From: an uncultured Saprospiraceae bacterium
GTDB lineage: Bacteria > Bacteroidota > Bacteroidia > Chitinophagales > Saprospiraceae
Direction of reading: 5' to 3'
DNA length: 5,604 nucleotides
NCBI GenBank assembly: GCA_937930625.1
Contig: CALHBW010000193.1
Coordinates: 1-5,604 of the forward strand
Below are positions 1 to 5,034 of this stretch, one piece after another. Position 1 is the stretch's first letter; each line of letters begins with the position of its first letter. The translations under genes and the position numbers were made by a program. The notes under the pieces were generated by a model that searched no databases, had not been told where the DNA came from, and worked only from the letters and a program-made list of their open reading frames with translations.

Positions 1-132
1 TTTGACATTTTTTGCAAATAGTATCTCACGCGGAGAACGCAGAGGTCGCAGAGAATTGATTATTAGCACTCTGCGTTCTCTGCGAACTCTGCGTGAAATA
101 CAAGTTTTATTGAATTTGCAAAAATTGTCAAA
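1..132. repeat. Large nested imperfect palindrome with 9-base repeat arms
   Basis: Two nested pairs of inverted arms are visible. The outer arms, 1-17 and 116-132, match at 16 of 17 positions. The inner arms, 21-53 and 69-101, match at 27 of 33. The inner arms are built from 9-base units around the core CGCAGAG on the left and CTCTGCG on the right, three per arm. The central loop is 54-68. The element may continue left of the window. It is non-coding, although an open frame runs through it into the downstream gene. CTCTGCG-type repeats are, from memory, common between genes in many environmental bacteria; I could not check this. Confidence 0.75.
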
Positions 133-181
133 GAACCAAAATATATTTTATTTAAACGATACTAAATCTAAAAATCACTCA

Positions 182-844
182 ATGTCAATACAAAAGGAAA
201 AACTATTTTTATCCAGTAAAGACATGCCCAAATACGAATATGATATTCGTATTTTCAAGGGGATGTATGTTACTAACCCAATACTACAATATTTTGTTTT
301 TGTACCACTTATTATTATGGTGGCTGCGTATGCGCTTGCGAGTCTGGAGATGAGTTGGTGGAAGTTTATTTTGGGATTGGCTGGTAGTGTGGCGTTTTGG
401 ACGATATTCGAATATATGACACATCGCTGGTTTTTTCATGCCGACCCGCGTAATACGTGGATGCGAAAATTGTTGGATAGCATGCACTGGGCACATCATG
501 AGTATCCGAATGATGACCGGATTATGTTGGTCAATCCGCTTATCAGTGTGCCTGTAGCAGCGGGAGTATATTTGATTTTTTATTTGTTAATCGACGAATA
601 CGCACACCCTTTTATTGTAGGGGTAATGACAATTTATTTATTGTATGATTGGTTTCATTTTGCTTCGCACAATAAAAACTATAATAATTGGTGGTTTCAA
701 CTGATGAAACGTCATCATATGAAACATCATTACCAGGATACTGCAAAAAATTATGGCTTTACATCTACGATTTGGGATAAGATTTTGGATACAGAAATTG
801 AGGTAAAGGACAAAGCGAAGAAACAAGCATCTGCCAATTCATAG
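182..844 (+). CDS. Fatty acid hydroxylase / sterol desaturase superfamily membrane protein, FA2H/Scs7-like
   Basis: This 220-residue integral membrane di-iron enzyme carries the histidine clusters of the fatty acid hydroxylase family. They are HRWFFH (residues 81-86), HWAHH (102-106), HFASH (159-163) and HHMKHH (178-183), followed by the typical ending NYGFTSTIWDKILDT (190-204). Hydrophobic segments lie at about 37-55, 61-78, 120-137 and 143-158. The HxxHH block followed by P-N-D-D-R and an N-P pair resembles fatty acid 2-hydroxylases (FA2H/Scs7), which hydroxylate the acyl chain of sphingolipids. Many Bacteroidota make sphingolipids, so that role is plausible but inferred; carotenoid or sterol-type substrates are alternatives. 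The frame is open back to position 2, but that part lies in the 1-132 palindrome, so I start at the ATG at 182, where the hydrophilic N-terminus begins. An ATG at 224 is also possible. A terminator follows directly, so the gene is probably monocistronic or the last of its operon. Confidence 0.88.
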   Translation: MSIQKEKLFLSSKDMPKYEYDIRIFKGMYVTNPILQYFVFVPLIIMVAAYALASLEMSWWKFILGLAGSVAFWTIFEYMTHRWFFHADPRNTWMRKLLDSMHWAHHEYPNDDRIMLVNPLISVPVAAGVYLIFYLLIDEYAHPFIVGVMTIYLLYDWFHFASHNKNYNNWWFQLMKRHHMKHHYQDTAKNYGFTSTIWDKILDTEIEVKDKAKKQASANS

Positions 845-853
845 GGATAAATC

Positions 854-879
854 ACACTTATCTCTATAAGTGTATTTTT
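854..879 (+). terminator. Intrinsic terminator after the hydroxylase gene
   Basis: A perfect 8-bp stem (ACACTTAT at 854-861, ATAAGTGT at 866-873) closes on a CTCT loop. One A and a run of five T (875-879) follow. It begins 10 bases after the stop codon of the hydroxylase gene. The stem is AT-rich, so termination may be partial. Confidence 0.75.
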
Positions 880-1113
880 CTCAAAAAATCCATATGAATT
901 GTTTGGTTATAGTGAATGTTAATTTTCTTAACATTAAGTTAAGTTGCTGATTTTCAATTTTATATTAAAAAAATCTATATTGCTTTTTGCAATAAATAAT
1001 GCCTCGAATGATTTTTTCTTTTTTAAATTAATTCGGGCTTTATTGATTATCCGACACAAAAAATTTTGAATTGTAACATTAATTTACAATTTTTGTGGCT
1101 GTCAGTTTTAAAA
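880..1113. other. AT-rich gene-free spacer with short hairpins
   Basis: I see no convincing reading frame, RNA gene or consensus Bacteroidota promoter (TAnnTTTG). Two inverted repeats are visible. One is AATGTTAA at 915-922 against TTAACATT at 928-935, with a 5-base loop. The other is AATTGTAA at 1069-1076 against TTACAATT at 1084-1091. Neither is followed by a clean T-run in the + direction, so I do not call them terminators. The promoter of the downstream tRNA probably lies between here and 1245, but I cannot place it. Confidence 0.5.
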
Positions 1114-1243
1114 TTCATTGTTTTATTGTTTCCGGGGTTCATGGTTTCATAGCTCAATTGTTTCATTGTTACAATTAATTTTGCTTCGCAAAATTTCTAC
1201 TTCAATTAACAATAAAACAATAAAAACAATCGAATAATGTAAC
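1114..1243. repeat. 8-base-period quasi-palindrome upstream of tRNA-Ser
   Basis: The left arm (1114-1177) reads as eight consecutive 8-base units, several close to TTCATTGT (1114-1121, 1122-1129, 1138-1145, 1162-1169). The right arm (about 1201-1243) contains the complementary 8-base-period motif, ACAATAAA-like. A perfect 14-base inverted match pairs 1117-1130 with 1208-1221. In the centre is a small perfect hairpin, AATTTTGC (1177-1184), loop TTC, GCAAAATT (1188-1195). It has the same architecture as the elements at 3103-3174 and 3753-3845 but a different sequence. Confidence 0.65.
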
Positions 1244-1245
1244 TT

Positions 1246-1333
1246 GGAGGGGTGGCCGAGTGGTCGAAGGCGCACGCTTGGAAAGCGTGTATACCTCTAA
1301 AGGGTATCGTGGGTTCGAATCCCACTCTCTCCG
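1246..1333 (+). tRNA. tRNA-Ser (anticodon GGA)
   Basis: The full cloverleaf of a class II tRNA can be traced. Acceptor arm 1246-1252 pairs with 1326-1332, including two G-U pairs, and is followed by discriminator G1333. The D-arm region begins TGGCCGAGTGG. The anticodon stem CACGC/GCGTG encloses loop TTGGAAA, with anticodon GGA at 1280-1282, which reads UCC and UCU. A long variable arm spans about 1290-1308, and the T arm is GTGGG-TTCGAAT-CCCAC (1309-1325). The long variable arm and GGA anticodon fix the identity as serine. The 3' CCA is not encoded: CCG follows the discriminator, so CCA must be added enzymatically. Confidence 0.97.
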
Positions 1334-1346
1334 CCGAAGAAAGACC

Positions 1347-1431
1347 CCAAACTCTAACACCCAAATTCCAATATAATTAAGGTGAAAAATCGCTTTAATT
1401 TGGAATTTGGAATTTGTTTTTTGGAATTTTC
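1347..1431. repeat. 7-base-period quasi-palindrome downstream of tRNA-Ser
   Basis: The right arm is a tandem run of 7-base units of the type AATTTGG (1397-1403, 1404-1410, then variants to 1431). The left arm (1347-1374) has the complementary 7-base rhythm, with CCAAATT at 1361-1367. An 11-base perfect inverted match pairs 1361-1371 with 1400-1410. A T-rich stretch at 1415-1422 interrupts the right arm. It could help end tRNA transcription, but this is not a canonical terminator. Similar TTTGGAATTTGG repeats are, from memory, widespread in environmental genomes. Confidence 0.65.
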
Positions 1432-1505
1432 GCTTTGCGTACACACCAAAAAGCGTTTGAAATTAATCTAATTTATAACCAATACAACTCGTAAATTATT
1501 AATCT

Positions 1506-1647
1506 GAGTTGAGGGTTTTGGGTTTCGAGTGATCTTGTACTGTGAAAAACAGCACAGGAGAAAAGGTAAGTGAACCATGCAGTTATCGTATTTTGATGTG
1601 CGTTTAGTCAACTCGTAACTCGCAACTCGTAACTCGCAACTTGAGTT
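1506..1647. repeat. 7-base-period repeat with degenerate left arm in the exbB leader
   Basis: Four tandem heptads alternate AACTCGT and AACTCGC (1610-1637), followed by AACTTGAGTT. A degenerate complementary run of GAGTT-like heptads lies at 1506-1532. Between them, 1533-1609 has no recognisable gene or riboswitch. It contains only a weak 5-bp hairpin, CTGTG/CACAG, at 1540-1557. The repeat ends 18 bases before the exbB start, so it is probably in the 5' leader of the exb transcript. I found no good TTG...TAnnTTTG promoter between 1432 and 1665. The stretch 1432-1505 shows nothing else. Confidence 0.55.
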
Positions 1648-1665
1648 TATTAACTAATGACTATT

Positions 1666-2523
1666 ATGAGAAAGCTATTAGCATTATTGCTTGTTTTGGG
1701 CATGGTGGCGTTCACAACGGACTATGCTGTTGCTCAAGACGGCGAACAGACTGTCGGTGAGCAAGTTATTGAGGGCGCACAAGATGCTGCCGAAGCTGCC
1801 GGTGACATGGCGCAGGATGCTGCTGAAACCGTAGGCGACGCTGCCGGGGATCTAGCAGATACTGCTGCCAATGTGGTTGCCCCTAAAAAATTTGGACACC
1901 AACTCTTGAAGGAGTACTTTATTCAAGGTGGTTGGCAATTTATGGCACTTGTACTCGTATGTCTTATCTTAGGTTTGGCATTCTGTATAGAGCGTATTAT
2001 TACGTTGAACTTGGCTTCTGCCAATACCGACAAACTCGTCGCGCGTGTAGATGATGCACTTCGCAACGGCGATATGGCACAAGCCAAAGAAATCTGTAAA
2101 TCTACGCCCGGTCCTGCAGCAAGTATCATTCACGAAGGCTTAAAGCGTTCGGGTGGTGGCTTGGAAAGCGTAGAGAAAGCAATGGTTTCCTACGGTTCGG
2201 TTCAGATGGGACTTTTGGAAAAAGGCTTGGTTTGGATTTCACTCTTTATCGCTATCGCACCGATGCTTGGTTTCATGGGTACGGTAATCGGTATGATCAC
2301 AGCCTTCGATAAAATCGAGGAAGTGGGTGATATCAACCCATCTATCGTTGCAGGTGGTATCAAGGTAGCACTTTTGACAACAGTATTCGGTCTTATTACG
2401 GCGATTATCCTTCAGATTTTTTACAATTATATTGTATCAAAAATTGACAGTATCGTCAACCGCATGGAAGATGCTTCTACTTCATTGGTAGATGTATTGA
2501 TTGACAACAAAGTAATTAGCTAA
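1666..2523 (+). CDS. exbB: ExbB: MotA/TolQ/ExbB proton channel protein with signal peptide
   Basis: This is the inner-membrane proton channel of the TonB system, which with ExbD converts proton-motive force into movement of TonB for outer-membrane uptake. It has 285 residues. A signal peptide (1-23) has n-region MRK, a leucine-rich core and cleavage site AVA before Q24. A periplasmic alanine-rich segment (about 25-75) contains three 11-residue repeats at 37-69. TM1 is at about 92-114, followed by a cytoplasmic loop. TM2 is at about 187-213, with family motif APMLGFMGTVIGMITAF (198-214, A-P-x-L-G-x-x-G-T-V). TM3 is at about 231-256, with GGIKVALLTTVFGLITAI (230-247), including paired threonines 238-239. 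An ATG nine bases upstream (1657) would add three residues. I prefer 1666 because the signal peptide then begins with M-R-K. The gene is first in a cluster with the small membrane protein and ExbDs and is 113 bases from the next gene. The family is certain; the transported substrate cannot be told. Confidence 0.93.
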   Translation: MRKLLALLLVLGMVAFTTDYAVAQDGEQTVGEQVIEGAQDAAEAAGDMAQDAAETVGDAAGDLADTAANVVAPKKFGHQLLKEYFIQGGWQFMALVLVCLILGLAFCIERIITLNLASANTDKLVARVDDALRNGDMAQAKEICKSTPGPAASIIHEGLKRSGGGLESVEKAMVSYGSVQMGLLEKGLVWISLFIAIAPMLGFMGTVIGMITAFDKIEEVGDINPSIVAGGIKVALLTTVFGLITAIILQIFYNYIVSKIDSIVNRMEDASTSLVDVLIDNKVIS

Positions 2524-2530
2524 GAGCCAA

Positions 2531-2604
2531 TTTAAGTTTGATTTTTATAAGTTAAAAAATTGATGCCAGACATTTAATTTAATCTTAGACTTAAACTTAG
2601 ACTT
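2531..2604. repeat. 6-base-period repeat in the exbB downstream spacer
   Basis: The right side (2584-2604) is a tandem 6-base repeat, CTTAGA, CTTAAA, CTTAGA, CTT, seen also as two direct copies of CTTAGACTT twelve bases apart. The left side (2531-2548) is a degenerate complementary run starting TTTAAGTTTGAT, matching at about 10 of 14 positions. The pairing is much weaker than in the 8-base-period elements. Confidence 0.45.
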
Positions 2605-2622
2605 TCCCGATAGCTATCGGGA
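2605..2622. repeat. 18-base perfect palindrome CCCGATAGCTATCGGG
   Basis: The 16-mer CCCGATAGCTATCGGG at 2606-2621, with flanking T and A, is an 18-base perfect palindrome with no loop. It directly follows the 6-base repeats and ends 14 bases before the next start codon. As RNA it could fold only by opening its central bases. As DNA it could bind a dimeric protein. From memory this palindrome recurs in Bacteroidota intergenic DNA; I could not verify this. Confidence 0.8.
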
Positions 2623-2636
2623 TAAACTTATCAAGT

Positions 2637-3098
2637 ATGTATAATTTTTTAAGCAAAAACGGACAGTTAATAGCTTTCCTCTTGGGCTTGTTATTGGTGG
2701 TTATCTTTGTTATCTCAGCAGTCACAGGCATGAACGGTTACGCTGATACGCCAACCAGAGAAGTGTTGTACGAATCCAGTATCTTTGACTTTGGATTGAT
2801 TGCCGCACGTTGGTTGACGATTCTTGGATTCATACTAATGGTTCTTTTCATTATTCGCTCTGTGATTATGAACCCAAAAGGTTCCTTACCTTTGGTTATT
2901 GCAGCAATAGCAATTGCAGTCCTCTTCTTTGTATTCAAAGGTATGGATTCAGGCGAAATCACCAAGTCCATGTATAAATATAACGTATCTGCCGGTGAAG
3001 GGGGAATTGTAAGCGGAGGCTTATGGGTCGCCATCATCATGTTTTTCGGTGCTTGGATAGTACTTATCCTTTCCGAAATCAGAGGAATATTTAGATAA
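2637..3098 (+). CDS. Conserved-type small four-helix membrane protein in the exb operon
   Basis: I cannot assign a function or family to this 153-residue protein. Four hydrophobic segments are clear: about 10-31, 53-78, 84-101 and 127-148. The 32-52 loop (NGYADTPTREVLYESSIFDF) and the glycine-rich loop 102-128 are the only sizeable soluble parts. With the short polar N-terminus (MYNFLSKNG) in the cytoplasm, both loops would be periplasmic and the C-terminus (RGIFR) cytoplasmic. There is no cofactor-binding or catalytic motif. It lies between exbB and exbD with no terminator in the spacers, so it is probably co-transcribed. I recall an unnamed membrane protein of similar size at this position in other Bacteroidota exb operons. 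An accessory subunit or assembly factor of the ExbB-ExbD motor is the simplest inference. The ATG at 2637 gives a natural N-terminus just ahead of TM1. Confidence 0.85.
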   Translation: MYNFLSKNGQLIAFLLGLLLVVIFVISAVTGMNGYADTPTREVLYESSIFDFGLIAARWLTILGFILMVLFIIRSVIMNPKGSLPLVIAAIAIAVLFFVFKGMDSGEITKSMYKYNVSAGEGGIVSGGLWVAIIMFFGAWIVLILSEIRGIFR

Positions 3099-3102
3099 TA
3101 AC

Positions 3103-3174
3103 GTGTTGACGTGTTGACGTACTGACGTGCTGACGTATTTTCATCAGCACATCAGCACATCAGCACATCAGCAC
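3103..3174. repeat. 8-base-period quasi-palindrome, four units per arm
   Basis: The left arm (3103-3134) is four 8-base units of the type GTGYTGAC (one is GTACTGAC). The loop is 3135-3142. The right arm (3143-3174) is four identical copies of ATCAGCAC. The arms can fold into a 32-bp hairpin with one recurrent C/A mismatch per unit. The element begins 5 bases after the stop of the membrane-protein gene and ends 17 bases before the next ATG. It has no T-run, so it is not a standard terminator, but it could affect RNA stability or read-through. Confidence 0.88.
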
Positions 3175-3190
3175 TTCAAAAAATAAAATT

Positions 3191-3730
3191 ATGGCAAGAA
3201 GAGAATCGCCTGAAGTAAATGCAGGTTCGATGGCAGACATTGCCTTCCTGCTGCTCATCTTCTTCCTCGTCACCACTACGATTGACGTGGATAAAGGGAT
3301 TACGGTCAAATTACCACCGTGGTCGGATGAGCCGCCACCGGAAATGAAGCTCAACGAGCGTAATGTGTATTCGGTACTTGTCAATGCCAATGATGAACTC
3401 TTGGTACGCGGACAGCCTATGCGTCCCGGGGACTTGCGCGAGAATACTAAAAATTTTATCGCCAATCCGAGAAAGATGCCTAACATGGCAGAGACGCCCA
3501 AAAAGGCGATTATCTCACTCAAAAACGATAGAGGTACTTCTTATGAAGCCTACATTAGAGTGTATAATGAGTTGAAAGCCGCCTATCGTGAGCTTTGGGA
3601 CGATGCTGCTGATGCACAATACGGTAGAACTTACGAAGAACTGGAACTTGAAGAAAAAAGGACGCTACGTGCTGACATTCCTTTAGTTATCTCCGAAGCC
3701 GAACCTACTTCGTTTGGTGAAGAGAAATAA
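3191..3730 (+). CDS. exbD: ExbD, type A, first copy
   Basis: This protein supplies the proton-carrying helix and periplasmic domain of the TonB motor. It has 179 residues, longer than the roughly 140 of E. coli ExbD. The N-terminus is short and cytoplasmic. One transmembrane helix (about 15-33) begins with Asp16 in SMADIAFLLLIFFLV, which aligns with the essential Asp25 of E. coli ExbD. VKLPPW (39-44) follows, where E. coli has VNLP. The periplasmic domain includes NVYSVLVNANDELLV (58-72) and KKAIISLKNDRG (104-115), then YEAYIRVYNELKAAY (118-132), matching the E. coli strand-helix ending. A charged extension (133-179) containing YGRTYEELELEEK and PLVISEAEP is absent from E. coli ExbD and present in the second A copy. 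The start ATG at 3191 lies in the context ATTATGGC, shared with both B-type genes. There is no Shine-Dalgarno. It is probably co-transcribed with exbB and the following B-type gene. Confidence 0.93.
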   Translation: MARRESPEVNAGSMADIAFLLLIFFLVTTTIDVDKGITVKLPPWSDEPPPEMKLNERNVYSVLVNANDELLVRGQPMRPGDLRENTKNFIANPRKMPNMAETPKKAIISLKNDRGTSYEAYIRVYNELKAAYRELWDDAADAQYGRTYEELELEEKRTLRADIPLVISEAEPTSFGEEK

Positions 3731-3752
3731 ATTAAAAAATTCCATAAAAAAA

Positions 3753-3845
3753 TGAATAAATGAGTATATGAATAAATGAGTAAATAATTTAATCGTAGTA
3801 AAAATTAAAAACATTTACTCATTTCATCATTTACTCATCTACTCA
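3753..3845. repeat. 8-base-period quasi-palindrome between the first two exbD genes
   Basis: The left arm 3753-3784 is four 8-base units (TGAATAAA and TGAGTAAA types). The right arm 3814-3845 is also four (TTTACTCA type), so both arms are exactly 32 bases, as in 3103-3174. The innermost unit pair is a perfect match; the others match at 6 or 7 of 8 positions. The 29-base loop (3785-3813) is AT-rich. The element starts 23 bases after one stop and ends 28 bases before the next preferred start. Confidence 0.85.
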
Positions 3846-3873
3846 TTTCAATTTGGAATTTAAATTCACAATT

Positions 3874-4347
3874 ATGGCAAAATTTAGTAGAGGAAAAGGA
3901 CGTGGAACGCCGAAAATATCAACGGCATCATTGCCGGATATTATCTTTATTCTGCTGTTCTTCTTTATGGTTGTAACGGTGATGAAAGACTCCGAACTCA
4001 AAGTCGAAGTCAATTATCCGTATGCTACCGAACTACAAAAGCTGGAGAAAAAATCACTCGTCAGCTATATATATATCGGTGTCCCTGCACAGCGTTTTCG
4101 CAAGAAATATGGTAGTGCGCCACGTATTCAGTTAAATGATTCTTTCAAAGAGGTAAAAGACTTAAAGCTTTTCCTCGAACAAGAAAAATCAAAGCTGCGG
4201 GAAGCAGAGCGCGGACTTATGACCGCCTCCATTCGTGCCGATAAGGATGTGACAATGGGTATTGTCACTGACGTAAAAACCGAACTACGCAAAATAGGTC
4301 AACTCAAGGTGAATTATTCATCTAAACCACGTACAGATGACCTTTAG
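3874..4347 (+). CDS. exbD: ExbD, type B, first copy
   Basis: This second ExbD-like protein is 157 residues, clearly different from the type A neighbour. A basic N-terminus (MAKFSRGKGRGTPK) leads into one transmembrane helix with Asp22 in ASLPDIIFILLFFFMVV (18-34), the equivalent of the proton-carrying aspartate. The periplasmic part contains ATELQKL (51-57), SYIYIGVP (64-71), APRIQLND (82-89), a charged helical stretch (93-114), ASIRADKDVTMGIVTDVKTELRK split over 118-140, and a short strand LKVNY (144-148). The last block corresponds to the RADK...DYETLMKVMDTL region of E. coli ExbD. The frame is open to an ATG at 3853. I choose 3874 because the N-terminus then aligns with the paralogue at 5150 and has the ATTATGGC context. 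It is the last gene before the strong terminator. By analogy with systems that use two ExbDs, an A-B heterodimer within one ExbB pentamer is a reasonable inference. Confidence 0.92.
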   Translation: MAKFSRGKGRGTPKISTASLPDIIFILLFFFMVVTVMKDSELKVEVNYPYATELQKLEKKSLVSYIYIGVPAQRFRKKYGSAPRIQLNDSFKEVKDLKLFLEQEKSKLREAERGLMTASIRADKDVTMGIVTDVKTELRKIGQLKVNYSSKPRTDDL

Positions 4348-4372
4348 AATTGGTTACTATACAAAATGATGT

Positions 4373-4407
4373 AACGCCATTCCGGTTTCGGGGTGGCGTT
4401 TTTTTTT
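4373..4407 (+). terminator. Strong intrinsic terminator inside the exb cluster
   Basis: An 11-bp stem (AACGCCATTCC at 4373-4383, GGGGTGGCGTT at 4390-4400, with two T-G pairs) closes on the loop GGTTTC. An unbroken run of nine T (4399-4407) starts at the end of the stem. This is a textbook Rho-independent terminator and the strongest in the window. It lies 25 bases after the stop of the first type B exbD. Confidence 0.93.
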
Positions 4408-4503
4408 GTTTAGAACTGTGTTATTCCTCACCCACCCACCAATTTCCCACCAAGCGGCATCTTTCATAATGTAACGATTTTCTAACACTTAAAATAATTC
4501 ATC
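4408..4503 (+). other. Gene-free leader of the second exbD pair
   Basis: After the terminator, 96 bases precede the next ATG. A promoter would be expected here if the second pair is transcribed on its own. I cannot find a convincing TTG...TAnnTTTG. The first half is unusually C-rich on the + strand (CACCCACCCACC at 4429-4440), and 4465-4503 is AT-rich without a Shine-Dalgarno. Unlike the spacers before the other three exbD genes, it holds no 8-base-period palindrome. Confidence 0.4.
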
Positions 4504-5034
4504 ATGAAACGCTTCGACAATCAAATCAATGCAGGCTCAATGGCAGACATCGCCTTCTTGCTACTCATTTTCTTTTTGGTAACGACTACAATTGATGTAG
4601 ATAAAGGCATTACCGTCAAACTACCACCTTGGGACGACGAACAAATACTTCAGCCTGTACCACCACGCAATGTTTTCTCAGTGAAAGTCAACAGCAACAA
4701 CGAACTCCTTGTACGAAAAGAGCCGATTCCAATTTCGCGACTCAAAGAGCACACCATTGAGTTCATCCTCAATCCCAACCAACGCGGCGACATGCCCAAT
4801 AGCCCGAAAAAAGCTGTCGTCTCTCTTCAAAATGACCGCGAGACCAACTACGAAACCTACATCGAAGTCTATAACGAACTCAAAGCCGCCTACAACCAAA
4901 TCTGGGAAGAAGAAGCCCTCAAACGCTACGGCAAAACCTACGAGAACCTCAAACGCGAGGAAAAGAAAAGTATTCGCAAAGACATCCCACTTATCATCTC
5001 GGAGGCAGACCCCACCGATTTTGCCTTAAAGTAA
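4504..5034 (+). CDS. exbD: ExbD, type A, second copy
   Basis: This 176-residue paralogue of the gene at 3191 has the same layout. A short N-terminus (MKRFDNQ) leads to a transmembrane helix starting with proton-carrying Asp15 (SMADIAF), VKLPPW at 38-43, a periplasmic domain and the same charged C-terminal extension (RYGKTYENLKREEKK, PLIISEADP). Residues 9-43 are identical to residues 10-44 of the first A copy, while 17 of those 35 codons differ synonymously. The copy is therefore old or fast-evolving at silent sites and functionally constrained. The membrane-proximal linker (44-55) and residues 68-92 diverge most, so TonB or partner contacts may differ. The coding strand is rich in C and A compared with its neighbours. 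It sits after the terminator at 4373-4407 and starts the second unit. Its stop codon overlaps the first repeat unit of the following palindrome. Confidence 0.93.
   Translation: MKRFDNQINAGSMADIAFLLLIFFLVTTTIDVDKGITVKLPPWDDEQILQPVPPRNVFSVKVNSNNELLVRKEPIPISRLKEHTIEFILNPNQRGDMPNSPKKAVVSLQNDRETNYETYIEVYNELKAAYNQIWEEEALKRYGKTYENLKREEKKSIRKDIPLIISEADPTDFALK

Noticed and set aside
125..149. Possible promoter TTG...TATATTTT upstream of the hydroxylase
   Set aside because: The spacing (about 14 bases) is shorter than expected for the Bacteroidota consensus, and the -7 box lacks the final G.
2..181. Upstream extension of the hydroxylase reading frame
   Set aside because: It lies mostly in the 1-132 palindrome and adds a repetitive arginine-rich stretch absent from the family.
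1202..1444. Open frame of 80 codons on the - strand
   Set aside because: It runs antisense through the tRNA-Ser and the adjacent AATTTGG repeats. Its peptide (WDSNPRYP and KFQ-type repeats) is the usual artefact of translating such sequences.
1533..1609. Riboswitch or structured RNA in the exbB leader
   Set aside because: Only a 5-bp stem is visible and no known riboswitch core motif can be found.
1577..1618. 13-codon leader peptide (MQLSYFDVRLVNS)
   Set aside because: It has no ribosome binding site at a suitable distance, ends in the heptad repeats, and a frame this short is expected by chance.
3103..3174. CRISPR array
   Set aside because: The repeats are only 8 bases, directly adjacent without spacers, and arranged as two complementary arms. 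There are no cas genes.
3363..3575. 70-codon + strand frame inside the first type A exbD
   Set aside because: It is an out-of-frame shadow of a clearly coding gene. The same applies to the other internal frames on both strands within the exb genes and the hydroxylase.
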